A DNA stretch of 64,000 nucleotides from Bradyrhizobium cytisi (GCF_008123515.1 NZ_VSSR01000051.1:1-64000), one strand, 5' to 3'. Numbered from the stretch's first letter, positions 52,036-60,985 are shown. Notes: a model not told the origin generated them from the sequence alone. A program made the numbers and translations.

Positions 52036-53364
52036 ATGCCTATTGGTGAGTTTGGCGGCGCACCGCCTCTGGCGAGCGAAGGCAGTCCGGTCCTGACGAC
52101 GCCGATGTACTGGATGTACGAGATGGCGCAGGCCTCTCTCAATCCGGCACGCGCCGTCACCGACGCGACCAGGCTGCTGTTTCAGAATCCGCTGAATCCC
52201 TGGGCGCGCACCGAGGTCGGCAAGTCGGTGGCTGCGGCCTGCGAATTGTTCGAGCGCACCACGCGCCGCTACGGCAAGCCGGAATGGGGCCTCGACGACA
52301 CCGAGGTCAACGGCATCCGCGTCCCCGTCGAAGTCCGATCGGTCTGGGAAAAGCCGTTCTGCAAGCTGCTCTACTTCGATCGCAAGTTCGCTCGCCCGCT
52401 GCGCAGCCCGCAGCCGCGCGTGCTGATCGTGGCGCCGATGTCCGGCCATTACGCGACGCTGCTCCGTGGCACGGTCGAGGCCTTTCTGCCGGCGCATGAG
52501 GTCTACATCACCGACTGGGCCGACGCCCGCATGGTGCCCTTGAGCGACGGCCGCTTCGATCTCGACGATTACATCGATTACGTCGTCGAGATGCTGCACG
52601 TCCTGGGCGGCAACACCCATGTGCTGGCGGTGTGCCAGCCCTCCGTGCCCGTCGTCGCTGCCGTCTCGATCATGGAAGCGCGTCGCGATCCTTTCGTGCC
52701 GACCTCGATGACGCTGATGGGCGGCCCGATCGACACTCGCCGCAACCCGACCGGGGTGAACGATCTCGCGCAGGAGCGCGGCATCGACTGGTTCCGCAAC
52801 CACGTGATCACGAAGGTGCCGTTCCCGCATCCGGGCATGATGCGCGACGTCTATCCGGGTTTCCTGCAGCTGAACGGGTTCATCAGCATGAACCTCGACC
52901 GCCACATGGACGCTCACAAGCGTCTGTTCGCCAACCTGGTGAAGGGCGACGGCGACCTCGTCGACAAGCATCGCGACTTCTACGATGAATATCTCGCGGT
53001 CATGGACCTGTCGGCCGAGTATTATCTGCAGACCGTCGATACCGTGTTCGTGAAGCATTCGCTGCCGAAGGGCGAGATGATGCATCGTGGAACTCGCGTC
53101 GATCCTTCCAAGGTGACGCGCGTTGCGTTGATGACGGTCGAAGGCGAGAACGACGACATCTCGGGTCTCGGTCAGACCGAAGCGACGCACGGCTTGTGCA
53201 GCTCGATTCCGGATCATCGCCGCGTTCATTACGTTCAGAAGGGCGTCGGACATTACGGCGTGTTCAACGGCTCGCGCTTCAAGGCGGAAATCGTGCCGCG
53301 CATTCATGATTTCATGGTCTCGGCTGCGAATCCGAGCTCGTTGCGGGCGCTTGCAGCCGAATAA
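52036..53364 (+). CDS. phaZ: Intracellular polyhydroxyalkanoate depolymerase
   Basis: Mobilises stored PHB inside the cell. The 442-residue protein belongs to the PhaZ (Ralstonia PhaZ1-like) family, in which a Cys rather than Ser is the nucleophile. The triad is C200 (LAVCQPSVPVV), D373 or D374 (VEGENDDISG) and H406 (GVGHYGVFNG). The start block SPVLTTPMYWMYEMAQASLN and the later PIDTRRNPTGVND are diagnostic. AGAAGGA precedes ATG 52036. It is monocistronic, with a hairpin just after the stop. Confidence 0.95.
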   Translation: MPIGEFGGAPPLASEGSPVLTTPMYWMYEMAQASLNPARAVTDATRLLFQNPLNPWARTEVGKSVAAACELFERTTRRYGKPEWGLDDTEVNGIRVPVEVRSVWEKPFCKLLYFDRKFARPLRSPQPRVLIVAPMSGHYATLLRGTVEAFLPAHEVYITDWADARMVPLSDGRFDLDDYIDYVVEMLHVLGGNTHVLAVCQPSVPVVAAVSIMEARRDPFVPTSMTLMGGPIDTRRNPTGVNDLAQERGIDWFRNHVITKVPFPHPGMMRDVYPGFLQLNGFISMNLDRHMDAHKRLFANLVKGDGDLVDKHRDFYDEYLAVMDLSAEYYLQTVDTVFVKHSLPKGEMMHRGTRVDPSKVTRVALMTVEGENDDISGLGQTEATHGLCSSIPDHRRVHYVQKGVGHYGVFNGSRFKAEIVPRIHDFMVSAANPSSLRALAAE

Positions 53365-53665
53365 GCGCGCATTTCGGCTTTCCCGCCGAAAATTGAGGGC
53401 TTGCCGGGGGCGCCGGCAGGGCCTGGTTCCTGCCAGATTCGAGGTATTTAGGTAGTTTCATAGGAGTGAGTCCTCCCTCATCCCTTGGGGGAGCCACATG
53501 CGTCCGGCGGGGGCGAAAAATTGGGGTTCCAACCCCAGTCTGTAGGGTCTCCTGGACGCCAGACCCCTGTATATTGGGCAAATGATTTGTTTTTGCGCCG
53601 AGCGCTTTCCGTGGCGGCGGTTATGGCAGAATCCGGGCGAACTCTTGCTCCCTGGACTGACAGAC
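53365..53665. other. Intergenic region with hairpins, no gene seen
   Basis: About 300 bases between phaZ and the zinc peptidase gene. Besides the phaZ hairpin (53371-53393) there is GGGGTT-CC-AACCCC at 53523-53536 and a GGGTCT/AGACCC stem near 53546-53567. The frame of the peptidase extends upstream to 53582, but that part lacks family residues. A small RNA cannot be ruled out. Confidence 0.4.
53371..53393 (+). terminator. Hairpin after phaZ
   Basis: ATTTCGGC (53371-53378) and GCCGAAAAT (53385-53393) form a stem of seven to eight pairs with a TTTCCC loop, six bases after the stop codon. No T-run follows, so it is a possible terminator or mRNA-stabilising hairpin. Confidence 0.45.
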
Positions 53666-54421
53666 ATGGCCACTCGCGCGCTCCTTTATCGGCGGCCCCA
53701 CGAACCGAAGACCCTCGTCATCACTCATGGATCGCAATTCTTTGCGATTCGGCTCCGCAGGCACCGCCGAGCGCGCCGTTACACGCTGAGAATTCATCCC
53801 AGTGACCGCGAAGCGATCCTCACGATCCCGCCGCGCGGCACGCTCGCCGAAGCCAAGGACTTTGCGCAGCGTCACGGTGCGTGGATCGCAGCGCGTCTCG
53901 GTCGTTTGCCGAAAGCTGCACCGTTCCAGCCTGGCACAGTGATACCGCTTCGCGGCGTTCCCCATCGCATCGTGCATCGCGCCGGCGCGCGTGGGACGGT
54001 GTGGACCGAAATTCGTGACAGCGGTGAACGCATTGTCTGCGTCGCCGGCGGCGTCGAGCATGCCGACCGTCGCGTCCATGACTTCCTCAAGCGCGAGGCG
54101 CGCCGCGATCTGCAGCGTTCGTCGCAGACCCATGCCGCCGGGCTCGGCGTCAAGGTGAAGCGGCTCTCGATCCGCGATCAGTCCAGCCGATGGGGCTCCT
54201 GTACCTCGGCCGGCTCGCTGTCGTTCTCCTGGCGCCTGATCCTCGCGCCGCCCTACGTGCTCGACTACCTCGCCGCGCATGAAGTGGCCCATCTCGTCGA
54301 GATGAACCACTCCGCCCGCTTCTGGCGCGTCTGCGGCAAGATCTGCCCGTCGATGGAGCGCGCCAAGAAGTGGCTCGATACGTACGGCAACGATCTGCAC
54401 CGATATGGGGTCGAGGATTAG
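53666..54421 (+). CDS. SprT-like / YgjP-type zinc metallopeptidase
   Basis: A 251-residue protein of the DUF45/M48-like group. The zinc site is HEVAHLVEMNHS (H205, E206, H209, with H215), preceded by RWGSCTSAGSLSFSWRLILA, the family's signature. No signal peptide or membrane segment. Members are intracellular metalloproteases of unclear substrate. ATG 53666 opens MATRALLYRR, typical for the family; the upstream extension to 53582 is not conserved. The gene stands alone before a palindromic repeat. Confidence 0.87.
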   Translation: MATRALLYRRPHEPKTLVITHGSQFFAIRLRRHRRARRYTLRIHPSDREAILTIPPRGTLAEAKDFAQRHGAWIAARLGRLPKAAPFQPGTVIPLRGVPHRIVHRAGARGTVWTEIRDSGERIVCVAGGVEHADRRVHDFLKREARRDLQRSSQTHAAGLGVKVKRLSIRDQSSRWGSCTSAGSLSFSWRLILAPPYVLDYLAAHEVAHLVEMNHSARFWRVCGKICPSMERAKKWLDTYGNDLHRYGVED

Positions 54422-54446
54422 AGCGGGCTGGTAGCCCAGCAACCGC

Positions 54447-54550
54447 TGTCATCGCCCGCGATGGCGGGCGATCCAGTAATCCGAGGCCGTTGTTGCTAAA
54501 CCGAGAGGCCGCGGCGTACTGGATTCCCCGCCTTCGCGGGGAATGACAGC
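54447..54550. repeat. Compound palindromic repeat, copy B
   Basis: TGTCATCGCCCGCGATGGCG followed by GGCGATCCAGTAATCCGAG, then about 25 bases, then GGCGTACTGGATTCCCCGCC and TTCGCGGGGAATGACAG. Same two-part structure as copy A at 9020-9122; the right half TACTGGATTCCCCGCCTTCG plus CGGGGAA is identical in both. With the next repeat it fills the 317-base gap before the penicillin-binding protein gene; no gene is seen there. Confidence 0.8.
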
Positions 54551-54682
54551 TGAAAATGAGGCGGCATTCTGCACGTTCCGCTCGACTGATCCCACTCGCT
54601 GCGACGATTGCGCGGCACGCTCGATTCACCCCACCACATCAACGCCTTCAACCAATCCACCGCGCGTCACGCCGGAATGCGC

Positions 54683-54709
54683 CGCCTACTGTGCATGGGG
54701 TTGTTTTCG
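54683..54709 (+). repeat. Dispersed CTACTGTGCATGGGGTTG element, copy 3
   Basis: Third copy of the element also found at 4564-4592 and 24074-24100. It lies 29 bases beyond the 3' end of the minus-strand penicillin-binding protein gene and is followed by ATTTTTGTTTT. Confidence 0.7.
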
Positions 54710-54738
54710 CGATTTTTGTTTTGAGGTAACAAGGACCT

Positions 54739-56952
54739 CTATCTGTTGCCGCCGAACAGCCGGTCCATCAGCCAGCCATCGAGCCCGGCCGCTGCCTCCG
54801 GTCGCGCGTTGGCGCGCGCCGGCGGTGGTGAGCGATAACCGCCATTGTTGACTGGCGCCGATGCGGGGCCGGTCACTGCTTGCGTCGGCGGCGACACCTG
54901 CGATGAGATCTGCACGAGGTTCGCCGGCCCCCAATTGTTTTGCAGGTTCGGCAGGGCCGCCACCTGCACGCCCTCGTGCGCGGTGCGCATGAAGCGGGTC
55001 CAGACTTCTACCGGCAGGCCGCCGCCGGTCGCCTTCCTGGTCGGCGAGTTGTCGTCATTGCCGAGCCAGACGCCGGTGACGAGGTTCGACGTGTAGCCGA
55101 TGAACCAGGCGTCGCGGTAATCCTGGCTGGTGCCGGTCTTGCCGGCCGCCTGCCAGCCAGGGATCTCGGCCTTCTTGGCCGTGCCGGAGATCAGCGTCTC
55201 CCGCATCATCGTGTTCATCATGCCGACATAGCGCGGCTCGATCACCTGGTTGTGCTCGTCGGGCTGCCGCATGTAGAGCAGCTTGCCGTCCAGCGTCCTG
55301 ATCCGCGTCACCACATGCGGCGCGGCTGCGAAGCCGCCATTGGCGAACGCCGCATAGGCACCGACCAGCTCGACGACAGAGACTTCCGAGGTGCCGAGCG
55401 CGATCGAGGCGTTCGGCTCGAGCTTCGAGGAGATGCCGAGCCGGTGCGCTGTGCGCACCACGTTCTTCGGCCCGACCTCGAGGCCGAGGCGGATGGCGAC
55501 CGTATTGAGCGACATCGCCAGCGCCTGCGTCAGCGTCACCGCACCGAAATATTCATGGGTGTAGTTCTCGGGCTTCCAGCCCTTGACCTCGATCGGCGCG
55601 TCCTGGCGGACCGTATCTGGCGTCAGGCCCTGCTCCATCGCGGTCAGATAGACGAACGGCTTGAACGAGGAGCCCGGCTGGCGTTTGGCGGTGACTGCGC
55701 GGTTGTACTGGCTGTCGGAATAGTTCCGGCCGCCGACCATGGCGCGGACCGCGCCGTCGGGCGTCATCGCCACCAGCGCGCCCTGGCTGACATTGAACTT
55801 CACACTCTTGGCCGCGAGCTCGTCGATCACAGCGGCTTCCGCCACGGCCTGGAGCTTCGGGTCAATCGTGGTCTCGACCTTGATGCTGTCGTCGATCTGG
55901 CCGACGAGGTCGTCCAGCACCTCGCCGATCCAATCGGCGACGTAGTTCACGGTGCCGGCGCCGACCGGCTTCACATTGTAGGAGGGGTGGCCGATCGAAG
56001 CCTGGGCCTGCGCTTCGGTGATGAACTTGGCATCCGCCATCGCCGCCAGCACGATCTGCGCGCGCTGCTCGGCCCCCTCGGGGTTGCGGTTCGGCGCGAG
56101 GCGCGAGGGCGATTTGACCAGGCCGGCCAGCATCGCGGCCTCCGCGATCGTCACGCTCCGGGCCGGCTTGCCGAAATACTTTTGCGCGGCGGCTTCGACG
56201 CCATAGGCGCCGGAGCCGAAATAGACGCGGTTGAGATAGAGCTCCAGGATCTCGTTCTTGGAATGCTTGCGCTCCAGCCAGATCGCGAGCTCCGCCTCCT
56301 GCAGCTTGCGCGCCATGGTGCGTTCCTGGGTCAGGAACAGGTTCTTGGCGAGCTGCTGCGTCAGCGTCGAGCCGCCCTGCGACACGCCGCGATGGAGCAC
56401 GTTGGTGACGAGCGCGCGCAGGATGCCGATCGGATCGATGCCGAAATGCGAATAGAAGCGGCGGTCCTCGATGGCGATGAAGGCCTTGGGCAAATAGGGC
56501 GGCAGGTCCTTCAGCGACACATTGGCGCCGGCCATCTCGCCGCGCTGCGCCAGCAGGCTGCCGTCCATGCCGACGATCTGGATCGTCGGCGGACGTTTGG
56601 GAATCTCCAGCGATTGGATCGGCGGCAGGTGGGCGCCGACCCAGATCACAACGCCGATCACGGCGATCACGCCCCACAGGCTCAGCACCGCGCCCCAATA
56701 GACGAGGCGGCCGAGGCCCGCGCTGATCGATGATTTCGGCCGGCGCCTGGCGCCGCTGCGGCTCGGTTGCGACTTCTGCTCGCGCGGCGGCTCGTCGTCG
56801 GACTTGTCGCTCTTGCGCTTGCTGGAGGACTTTTTCGGCTTGTCGTCGCCGCTGGGAATGCGATCGGCCGCCGTCAGGCGCAGATCGGCGAGCGCCGCGG
56901 GCAAGCCGAACAACGGCTCCTTCCGCCCACCCTTTTTCTTTCCCGACCCCAT
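54739..56952 (-). CDS. Class A penicillin-binding protein (PBP1A-type)
   Basis: Bifunctional peptidoglycan synthase, 737 residues, anchored in the inner membrane. A basic, disordered N-terminus (about 1-80) is followed by a TM segment (86-107), a GT51 glycosyltransferase domain with EDRRFYSHFG (catalytic E162; RKLQEAELAIWLERKHSKNE is the later block) and a transpeptidase domain with SSFK (Ser428-x-x-Lys431), SLN (481-483) and KTG (605-607). All are intact. I chose ATG 56952; ATG 56970 has a better GC-rich ribosome-binding site and would add six residues. It lies downstream of one copy of the dispersed repeat. Confidence 0.93.
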   Translation of the reverse strand: MGSGKKKGGRKEPLFGLPAALADLRLTAADRIPSGDDKPKKSSSKRKSDKSDDEPPREQKSQPSRSGARRRPKSSISAGLGRLVYWGAVLSLWGVIAVIGVVIWVGAHLPPIQSLEIPKRPPTIQIVGMDGSLLAQRGEMAGANVSLKDLPPYLPKAFIAIEDRRFYSHFGIDPIGILRALVTNVLHRGVSQGGSTLTQQLAKNLFLTQERTMARKLQEAELAIWLERKHSKNEILELYLNRVYFGSGAYGVEAAAQKYFGKPARSVTIAEAAMLAGLVKSPSRLAPNRNPEGAEQRAQIVLAAMADAKFITEAQAQASIGHPSYNVKPVGAGTVNYVADWIGEVLDDLVGQIDDSIKVETTIDPKLQAVAEAAVIDELAAKSVKFNVSQGALVAMTPDGAVRAMVGGRNYSDSQYNRAVTAKRQPGSSFKPFVYLTAMEQGLTPDTVRQDAPIEVKGWKPENYTHEYFGAVTLTQALAMSLNTVAIRLGLEVGPKNVVRTAHRLGISSKLEPNASIALGTSEVSVVELVGAYAAFANGGFAAAPHVVTRIRTLDGKLLYMRQPDEHNQVIEPRYVGMMNTMMRETLISGTAKKAEIPGWQAAGKTGTSQDYRDAWFIGYTSNLVTGVWLGNDDNSPTRKATGGGLPVEVWTRFMRTAHEGVQVAALPNLQNNWGPANLVQISSQVSPPTQAVTGPASAPVNNGGYRSPPPARANARPEAAAGLDGWLMDRLFGGNR

Positions 56953-57118
56953 ACGCAAACGCCCGGTCATCCCGCCCCGCCGCACGCTAGCGGTCGGGGT
57001 TTAAGGCCCCGTTACCCCGGCCTTAACGCCTGATTAGGAGCTGCGGCATTCCCAAGCCGCAGTTCCGCTCATCCCACGGCAGAGCTAGGATCGCGGCCAT
57101 AACGAAGAGGGAACTCGC

Positions 57119-57544
57119 ATGGGCCACATCGATCCGACCAAGGACGTCTTTGCGCAATTCCGGGACAACGACCGCCCCGGCCCCATTCACATGCTCAACC
57201 TCGTGCGCCTGCGCAGAGAGGCGGCGTATCCCGATGGCCGCAAGGCCAGCGGCGCGGAAGCCTATGCGGCCTATGGTCGCGAAAGTGGCCCGGTGTTCGA
57301 ACGCCTCGGCGGCCGCATCGTCTGGCAGGGCAGGTTCGAGCTGATGCTGATCGGTCCGCAGGACGAGCGCTGGGATCACTGCTTCATTGCCGAATACCCC
57401 AGCGTCGCCGCCTTCGTCGAGATGATCCGCGACCCCGTCTATCGCGAGGCGGTCAAGCACCGCCAGGCGGCGGTGGAAGATTCGCGCCTGATCCGGCACG
57501 CGGTGCTGCCGGTGGGGAAGAACTTTGGCGAGATACCGAAATAG
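57119..57544 (+). CDS. DUF1330 family protein
   Basis: A 141-residue ferredoxin-like fold protein of the DUF1330/dimeric alpha-beta barrel type. The opening GPIHMLNLVRLRREAAYPDG and the SVAAFVEMIRDPVYREAVKH block are diagnostic. The function is unknown; some relatives are monooxygenase- or isomerase-like. AGAGGGAACTCGC precedes ATG 57119. It is divergent from the penicillin-binding protein gene and convergent with the LivK-like gene. Confidence 0.87.
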   Translation: MGHIDPTKDVFAQFRDNDRPGPIHMLNLVRLRREAAYPDGRKASGAEAYAAYGRESGPVFERLGGRIVWQGRFELMLIGPQDERWDHCFIAEYPSVAAFVEMIRDPVYREAVKHRQAAVEDSRLIRHAVLPVGKNFGEIPK

Positions 57545-57550
57545 CTACTG

Positions 57551-57652
57551 CCATTCCGGGGCGATGCGAAGCATCGAACTATGGTGCGGGCTCCCGCACC
57601 GGAGAATCTCGAGATTCCGGGTCTGGCGCTCGCGCGCCATCCCGGAATGACG
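57551..57652. repeat. Inverted repeat of the CCATTCCGGGGCG family
   Basis: CCATTCCGGGGCGATGCGAA at the left and GCCATCCCGGAATGACG at the right, with inner GAATCTCGAGATTC and GGTGCGGGCTCCCGCACC hairpins. Related to the repeat at 61530-61635. Confidence 0.75.
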
Positions 57653-57663
57653 AGCGGAAACGC

Positions 57664-58890
57664 CTAACCCGCTGCGCCCGCATCCTCCAGGATCGGGCCG
57701 AACAGCTCCCAGCGTTCGCCGTTGAACTTCATCATCTGAAGCTGCTTGTTGACGCGGTAGTCGGTTGGCGAGGTGTTGGCCTTGATGCCGGGCAGCGCGA
57801 CGTCGCTGGTGACGTCCTTCAAAGAAGCCGCCTGCTTCATGACGTTCTCGCGCGTCAGGTCGTCGCCGCACTGCTTCAGGACATGGACCAGCAGCTGCGC
57901 GGTGCCGTAACCATAGGTGTTGAAGTTCGAATCCTTGTCGCCATCCGGATAGTACTTGGCCATGAAGTCGAAATACTTCTTCAGACCGGCGTCGTCCTTC
58001 CAGGTCGGATCCAGCGGCTCCTTGCCGTAGTTGACGCTGATCAGGCCCTTGGCGGCATCGAGGCCTGCGGGCTTCAGCACCGCCCCGACCGAGGTGGCGT
58101 TGATGTCGACGATCTGGACCGGATGCCAGCCCATTTCGGCGATTTTCTTGATCGCCTGCGCGGCCTGCTTCGGCGTGGTGGCGCTGAAGAACAGGTCTGC
58201 GCCGGCATCCTTGATCTTGAGGATCTGCGAATCGACCGTGGGATCGGATACCTCGTAGGACGCTTCCGTCACGATCATCTTGGCGGCCTTGTCGCCGAGG
58301 CCGGCCTTGATGCCGTTCAGATAGTCCTTGCCGAGGTCATCGTTCTGATAGAGCACGCCGATCTTCGCGTTCGGATGCTCTTTCAAAATGTACTGGCCGT
58401 AGATGCGGCCCTCGACGAAGTAGTTTGGATTGTATCCCATGGTCCACGGGAAGTTCTTCGGGTCGGTGAACCGCGAGGCGCCGGTGGCCGCGAACAGCTG
58501 CGGCACTTTCTTCGAATTGAGATATTTCTGGACGGCCGCGTTCACGGGCGTGCCGATGATCTGGAAGGTCAGCAGCACCTCGTCGCTCTCGACCAGCTTG
58601 CGGATCTGCTCCACAGCTTTCGGTGGCGAATAGGCGTCGTCATACTGGATCAAATTGATCTTGCGGCCGTTGATGCCGCCCTGATCGTTGATCATCTTGA
58701 AGTAGGCGGCCTGGGTCTTGCCGATCGACGAATAGGCCGACGCCGGTCCCGAAAACGGCATGGTCTGTCCGACCTTGATTTCGGTGTCGCTGGCGCCCGG
58801 ATCATATTTCTTCTGGGCATTGGCCGCAGAGACCGACAGCGCCATGGTCAGGGCCGTTGCCGTAACCAGATGCAAAATTCCATCCCTCAT
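57664..58890 (-). CDS. LivK-like ABC transporter substrate-binding protein, paralogue 1
   Basis: Periplasmic receptor of 408 residues, type I fold. The signal peptide ends near residue 25 (ALSVSAANA). The mature start YDPGASDTEIKVGQTMPFSG and the block IGVLYQNDDLGKDYLNGIKA place it with LivK/amide-binding receptors. It is very similar to the next gene over its entire length, e.g. the C-terminal CGDDLTRENVMKQ and KFNGERWELFGPI blocks are shared. GAGGA precedes ATG 58890. No permease or ATPase lies nearby, so it is an orphan receptor that presumably docks on another Liv-type channel (inference). Confidence 0.9.
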   Translation of the reverse strand: MRDGILHLVTATALTMALSVSAANAQKKYDPGASDTEIKVGQTMPFSGPASAYSSIGKTQAAYFKMINDQGGINGRKINLIQYDDAYSPPKAVEQIRKLVESDEVLLTFQIIGTPVNAAVQKYLNSKKVPQLFAATGASRFTDPKNFPWTMGYNPNYFVEGRIYGQYILKEHPNAKIGVLYQNDDLGKDYLNGIKAGLGDKAAKMIVTEASYEVSDPTVDSQILKIKDAGADLFFSATTPKQAAQAIKKIAEMGWHPVQIVDINATSVGAVLKPAGLDAAKGLISVNYGKEPLDPTWKDDAGLKKYFDFMAKYYPDGDKDSNFNTYGYGTAQLLVHVLKQCGDDLTRENVMKQAASLKDVTSDVALPGIKANTSPTDYRVNKQLQMMKFNGERWELFGPILEDAGAAG

Positions 58891-59004
58891 TCGCAATTTC
58901 CTCAGTCTGTTATTGCAGATGGTCTGCCGGACGCACTGCGCGTCCGGCGCCATCGCTGCGCGGGAGTGTGGAGGAGCCGCTGTTGCCGCGCAAGGTGGGC
59001 GTTC

Positions 59005-59121
59005 GTAGGGTAAGTTAGCGAAGCGTAACCCACCACTTCCGCCGACACGTGGGAAAGAGACGAGGTGGGTTACGCCCAGCGGATCGCGCTTCGCGCAGCC
59101 GCTGCGGCTAACCCACCTACG
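59005..59121. repeat. Inverted repeat of the GTAGGGTAAGTTAGCG family
   Basis: GTAGGGTAAGTTAGCGAAGC followed by GTAACCCACC at the left pairs with GGTGGGTTACGC and GGCTAACCCACCTACG at the right. It separates the two LivK-like genes. Confidence 0.75.
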
Positions 59122-59128
59122 ACCCGAA

Positions 59129-60370
59129 CTAACCCGCCGGGCCCGAGTCCTCGATGATCGGGCCGAACAGCTCCCAGCGCTCGCCGTTGAACTTCATCAT
59201 CTGCATCTGCTTGTTGACGCGATAATCATTCGGCCCGGTGTTGATCTTGATGCCGGGCAGCGCGAAGCTCGGGGTGAAGTCCTTGACGTTGGCGACCTGC
59301 TTCATGACGTTCTCGCGCGTCAGGTCATCGCCGCATTGCTTCAGCACCTGGACCAGCAGCTCGGCCACCGAATAGGCGTAGGTGTTGACGGTGTTGAGCT
59401 TGTCGCCTTCGGGGAAATATTTATCCATGAAGGCGAAGAAGGCCTTCACGCCCGGATCGTCCTTCCACTGCGGATCGCCCGGCTCCTTGCCGTATTGGGT
59501 CGAGATGATGCCCTTGGAGATGTCGAGGCCGGCCGGCTTCAGCGTCGCCGAAATCGGGCTGGCATTGATGTCGAGGATATGCACCGGCGTCCAGCCGAGG
59601 TCGGCCAGCTTCTTGATTGCCTGTGCGGCGAATTTCGGCGTCGAGGCATCGTAGAACAGGTCGACGCCCATCGACTTCAGCTTCACCACCTGCGAGTCCA
59701 CTGTCGGATCGGTGACCTCGTAGGAGACCTCGCCGACGATCATGCTGGCGGCCTTGTCGCCGAGGCCGCTCTTCAGGCCGGCGAGATAGTCGCGGCCCAT
59801 ATCGTCGTTCTGGTAGAGCACGCCGATCTTGGCGTTCGGATGCTCCTTGAGAATGTATTTTGCGTAGATGCGTCCCTCGGACAGATAGTTGGGATTGTAG
59901 GCGATGGTCCAGGGATAGTTCTGCGGATCGTTGAACCGCGCTGCGCCAGTCGAGGCGAGGAGCTGCGGGATCTTCTTGCCGTTGAGATACTTCTGCACGG
60001 CGGCGTTGGCGGCCGTACCGATAATCTGGAAGGTGAACAGCACCTCGTCTCCTTCGACGAGCTTGCGCACCTGCTCGACCGTCTTCGGCGGCGAATAGGC
60101 GTCGTCATACTGGATCAGATTGATCTTGCGGCCGTTGATGCCGCCCTGATCGTTGATCATCTTGAAGTAGGCGGCCTGCGTCTTGCCGATATTGGCGTAG
60201 ACGGAATAGGCGCCGGAGAACGGCACGGTCTGGCCGATCTTGATCTCGGTGTCGCTCGCGCCGGTGTCGTATTTCTTCTGGGCGAGGGCTTGGCTCACGA
60301 AGGCTTGGCTGGCGGAGAACGCGAAGGCGAGCGCCGCCGTGGCAGCTATAAAGGCTCTGCGATTGCTCAT
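59129..60370 (-). CDS. LivK-like ABC transporter substrate-binding protein, paralogue 2
   Basis: Second of two tandem receptor paralogues, 413 residues. A signal peptide opens MSNRRAFIAATAALAFAFSA and ends near residue 30 (SQALA). The mature part YDTGASDTEIKIGQTVPFSG matches paralogue 1 closely. The strong ribosome-binding site AGGAGGAAC precedes ATG 60370. The two genes lie in the same direction, 238 bases apart, separated by a palindromic repeat, which points to an old tandem duplication with later divergence. No transporter partners are adjacent. Confidence 0.9.
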   Translation of the reverse strand: MSNRRAFIAATAALAFAFSASQAFVSQALAQKKYDTGASDTEIKIGQTVPFSGAYSVYANIGKTQAAYFKMINDQGGINGRKINLIQYDDAYSPPKTVEQVRKLVEGDEVLFTFQIIGTAANAAVQKYLNGKKIPQLLASTGAARFNDPQNYPWTIAYNPNYLSEGRIYAKYILKEHPNAKIGVLYQNDDMGRDYLAGLKSGLGDKAASMIVGEVSYEVTDPTVDSQVVKLKSMGVDLFYDASTPKFAAQAIKKLADLGWTPVHILDINASPISATLKPAGLDISKGIISTQYGKEPGDPQWKDDPGVKAFFAFMDKYFPEGDKLNTVNTYAYSVAELLVQVLKQCGDDLTRENVMKQVANVKDFTPSFALPGIKINTGPNDYRVNKQMQMMKFNGERWELFGPIIEDSGPAG

Positions 60371-60530
60371 TTTGGGTTGTTCCTCCTGACGGAATTTTCC
60401 GGCCGACAGTCTTTTCCCGTTGATTGCAACGGTCGCCATCGCTGCCGGAGAGTGTGGAGGAAGGGCAGGCGCCGCGCAAGGATCGCGGCGCTGCGCCGTA
60501 GCGCCTCGGGCTAAGATCTAGGCCAGGAAT

Positions 60531-60893
60531 TCAGGCTAGGAACAATACAGCCAGTGCGATCGCCGCCGGTAGCGCCTGCACGATAAGGATGCGCGTGCTG
60601 ACGGTCGCCGCACCATAGGTGCCCGCCACGATCACGCAGAGCAGAAAGAACACCTTGATCTGGAACGCGAAGGCCGGGTTACCGTGGGCGAGACCCCAGA
60701 TCAGGCCGGCGGTGAGGAAGCCGTTATAGAGGCCCTGATTGGCGGCCAGCACTTTCGTGATCTCGGCCTTCTCAGGCGTATTGCGAAACGTCTTCAAGCC
60801 AAGCGGCTTGTCCCACAGGAACATCTCCAGGATCAGGAAGTAGGCGTGCAGCGCGGCGACCAGCGCCACCAGGATATTGGCGATCCAGATCAA
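60531..60893 (-). CDS. DUF1304 family membrane protein
   Basis: A 120-residue integral membrane protein with four hydrophobic segments. NILVALVAALHAYFLILEMFLWDKP is split here as NILVALVAALHAYFLILEMF, then LWDKPLGLKTFRNTPEKAE, both diagnostic; ANQGLYNGFLTAGLIWGL is the conserved centre. The function is unknown. I chose TTG 60893 because GGGGGAG lies six bases upstream and the resulting length matches the family; ATG 60938 or 60947 would add an atypical N-terminus. It is divergent from the methyltransferase gene. Confidence 0.82.
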   Translation of the reverse strand: MIWIANILVALVAALHAYFLILEMFLWDKPLGLKTFRNTPEKAEITKVLAANQGLYNGFLTAGLIWGLAHGNPAFAFQIKVFFLLCVIVAGTYGAATVSTRILIVQALPAAIALAVLFLA

Positions 60894-60985
60894 GTTGAGC
60901 TCCCCCAAAAGCGTCAGCTTTCGGGTGGACGTTAGCATGGCCGGCATGGCAAGTCCGAAGTGTGTTTCGATGCAACGGTGTCGCA

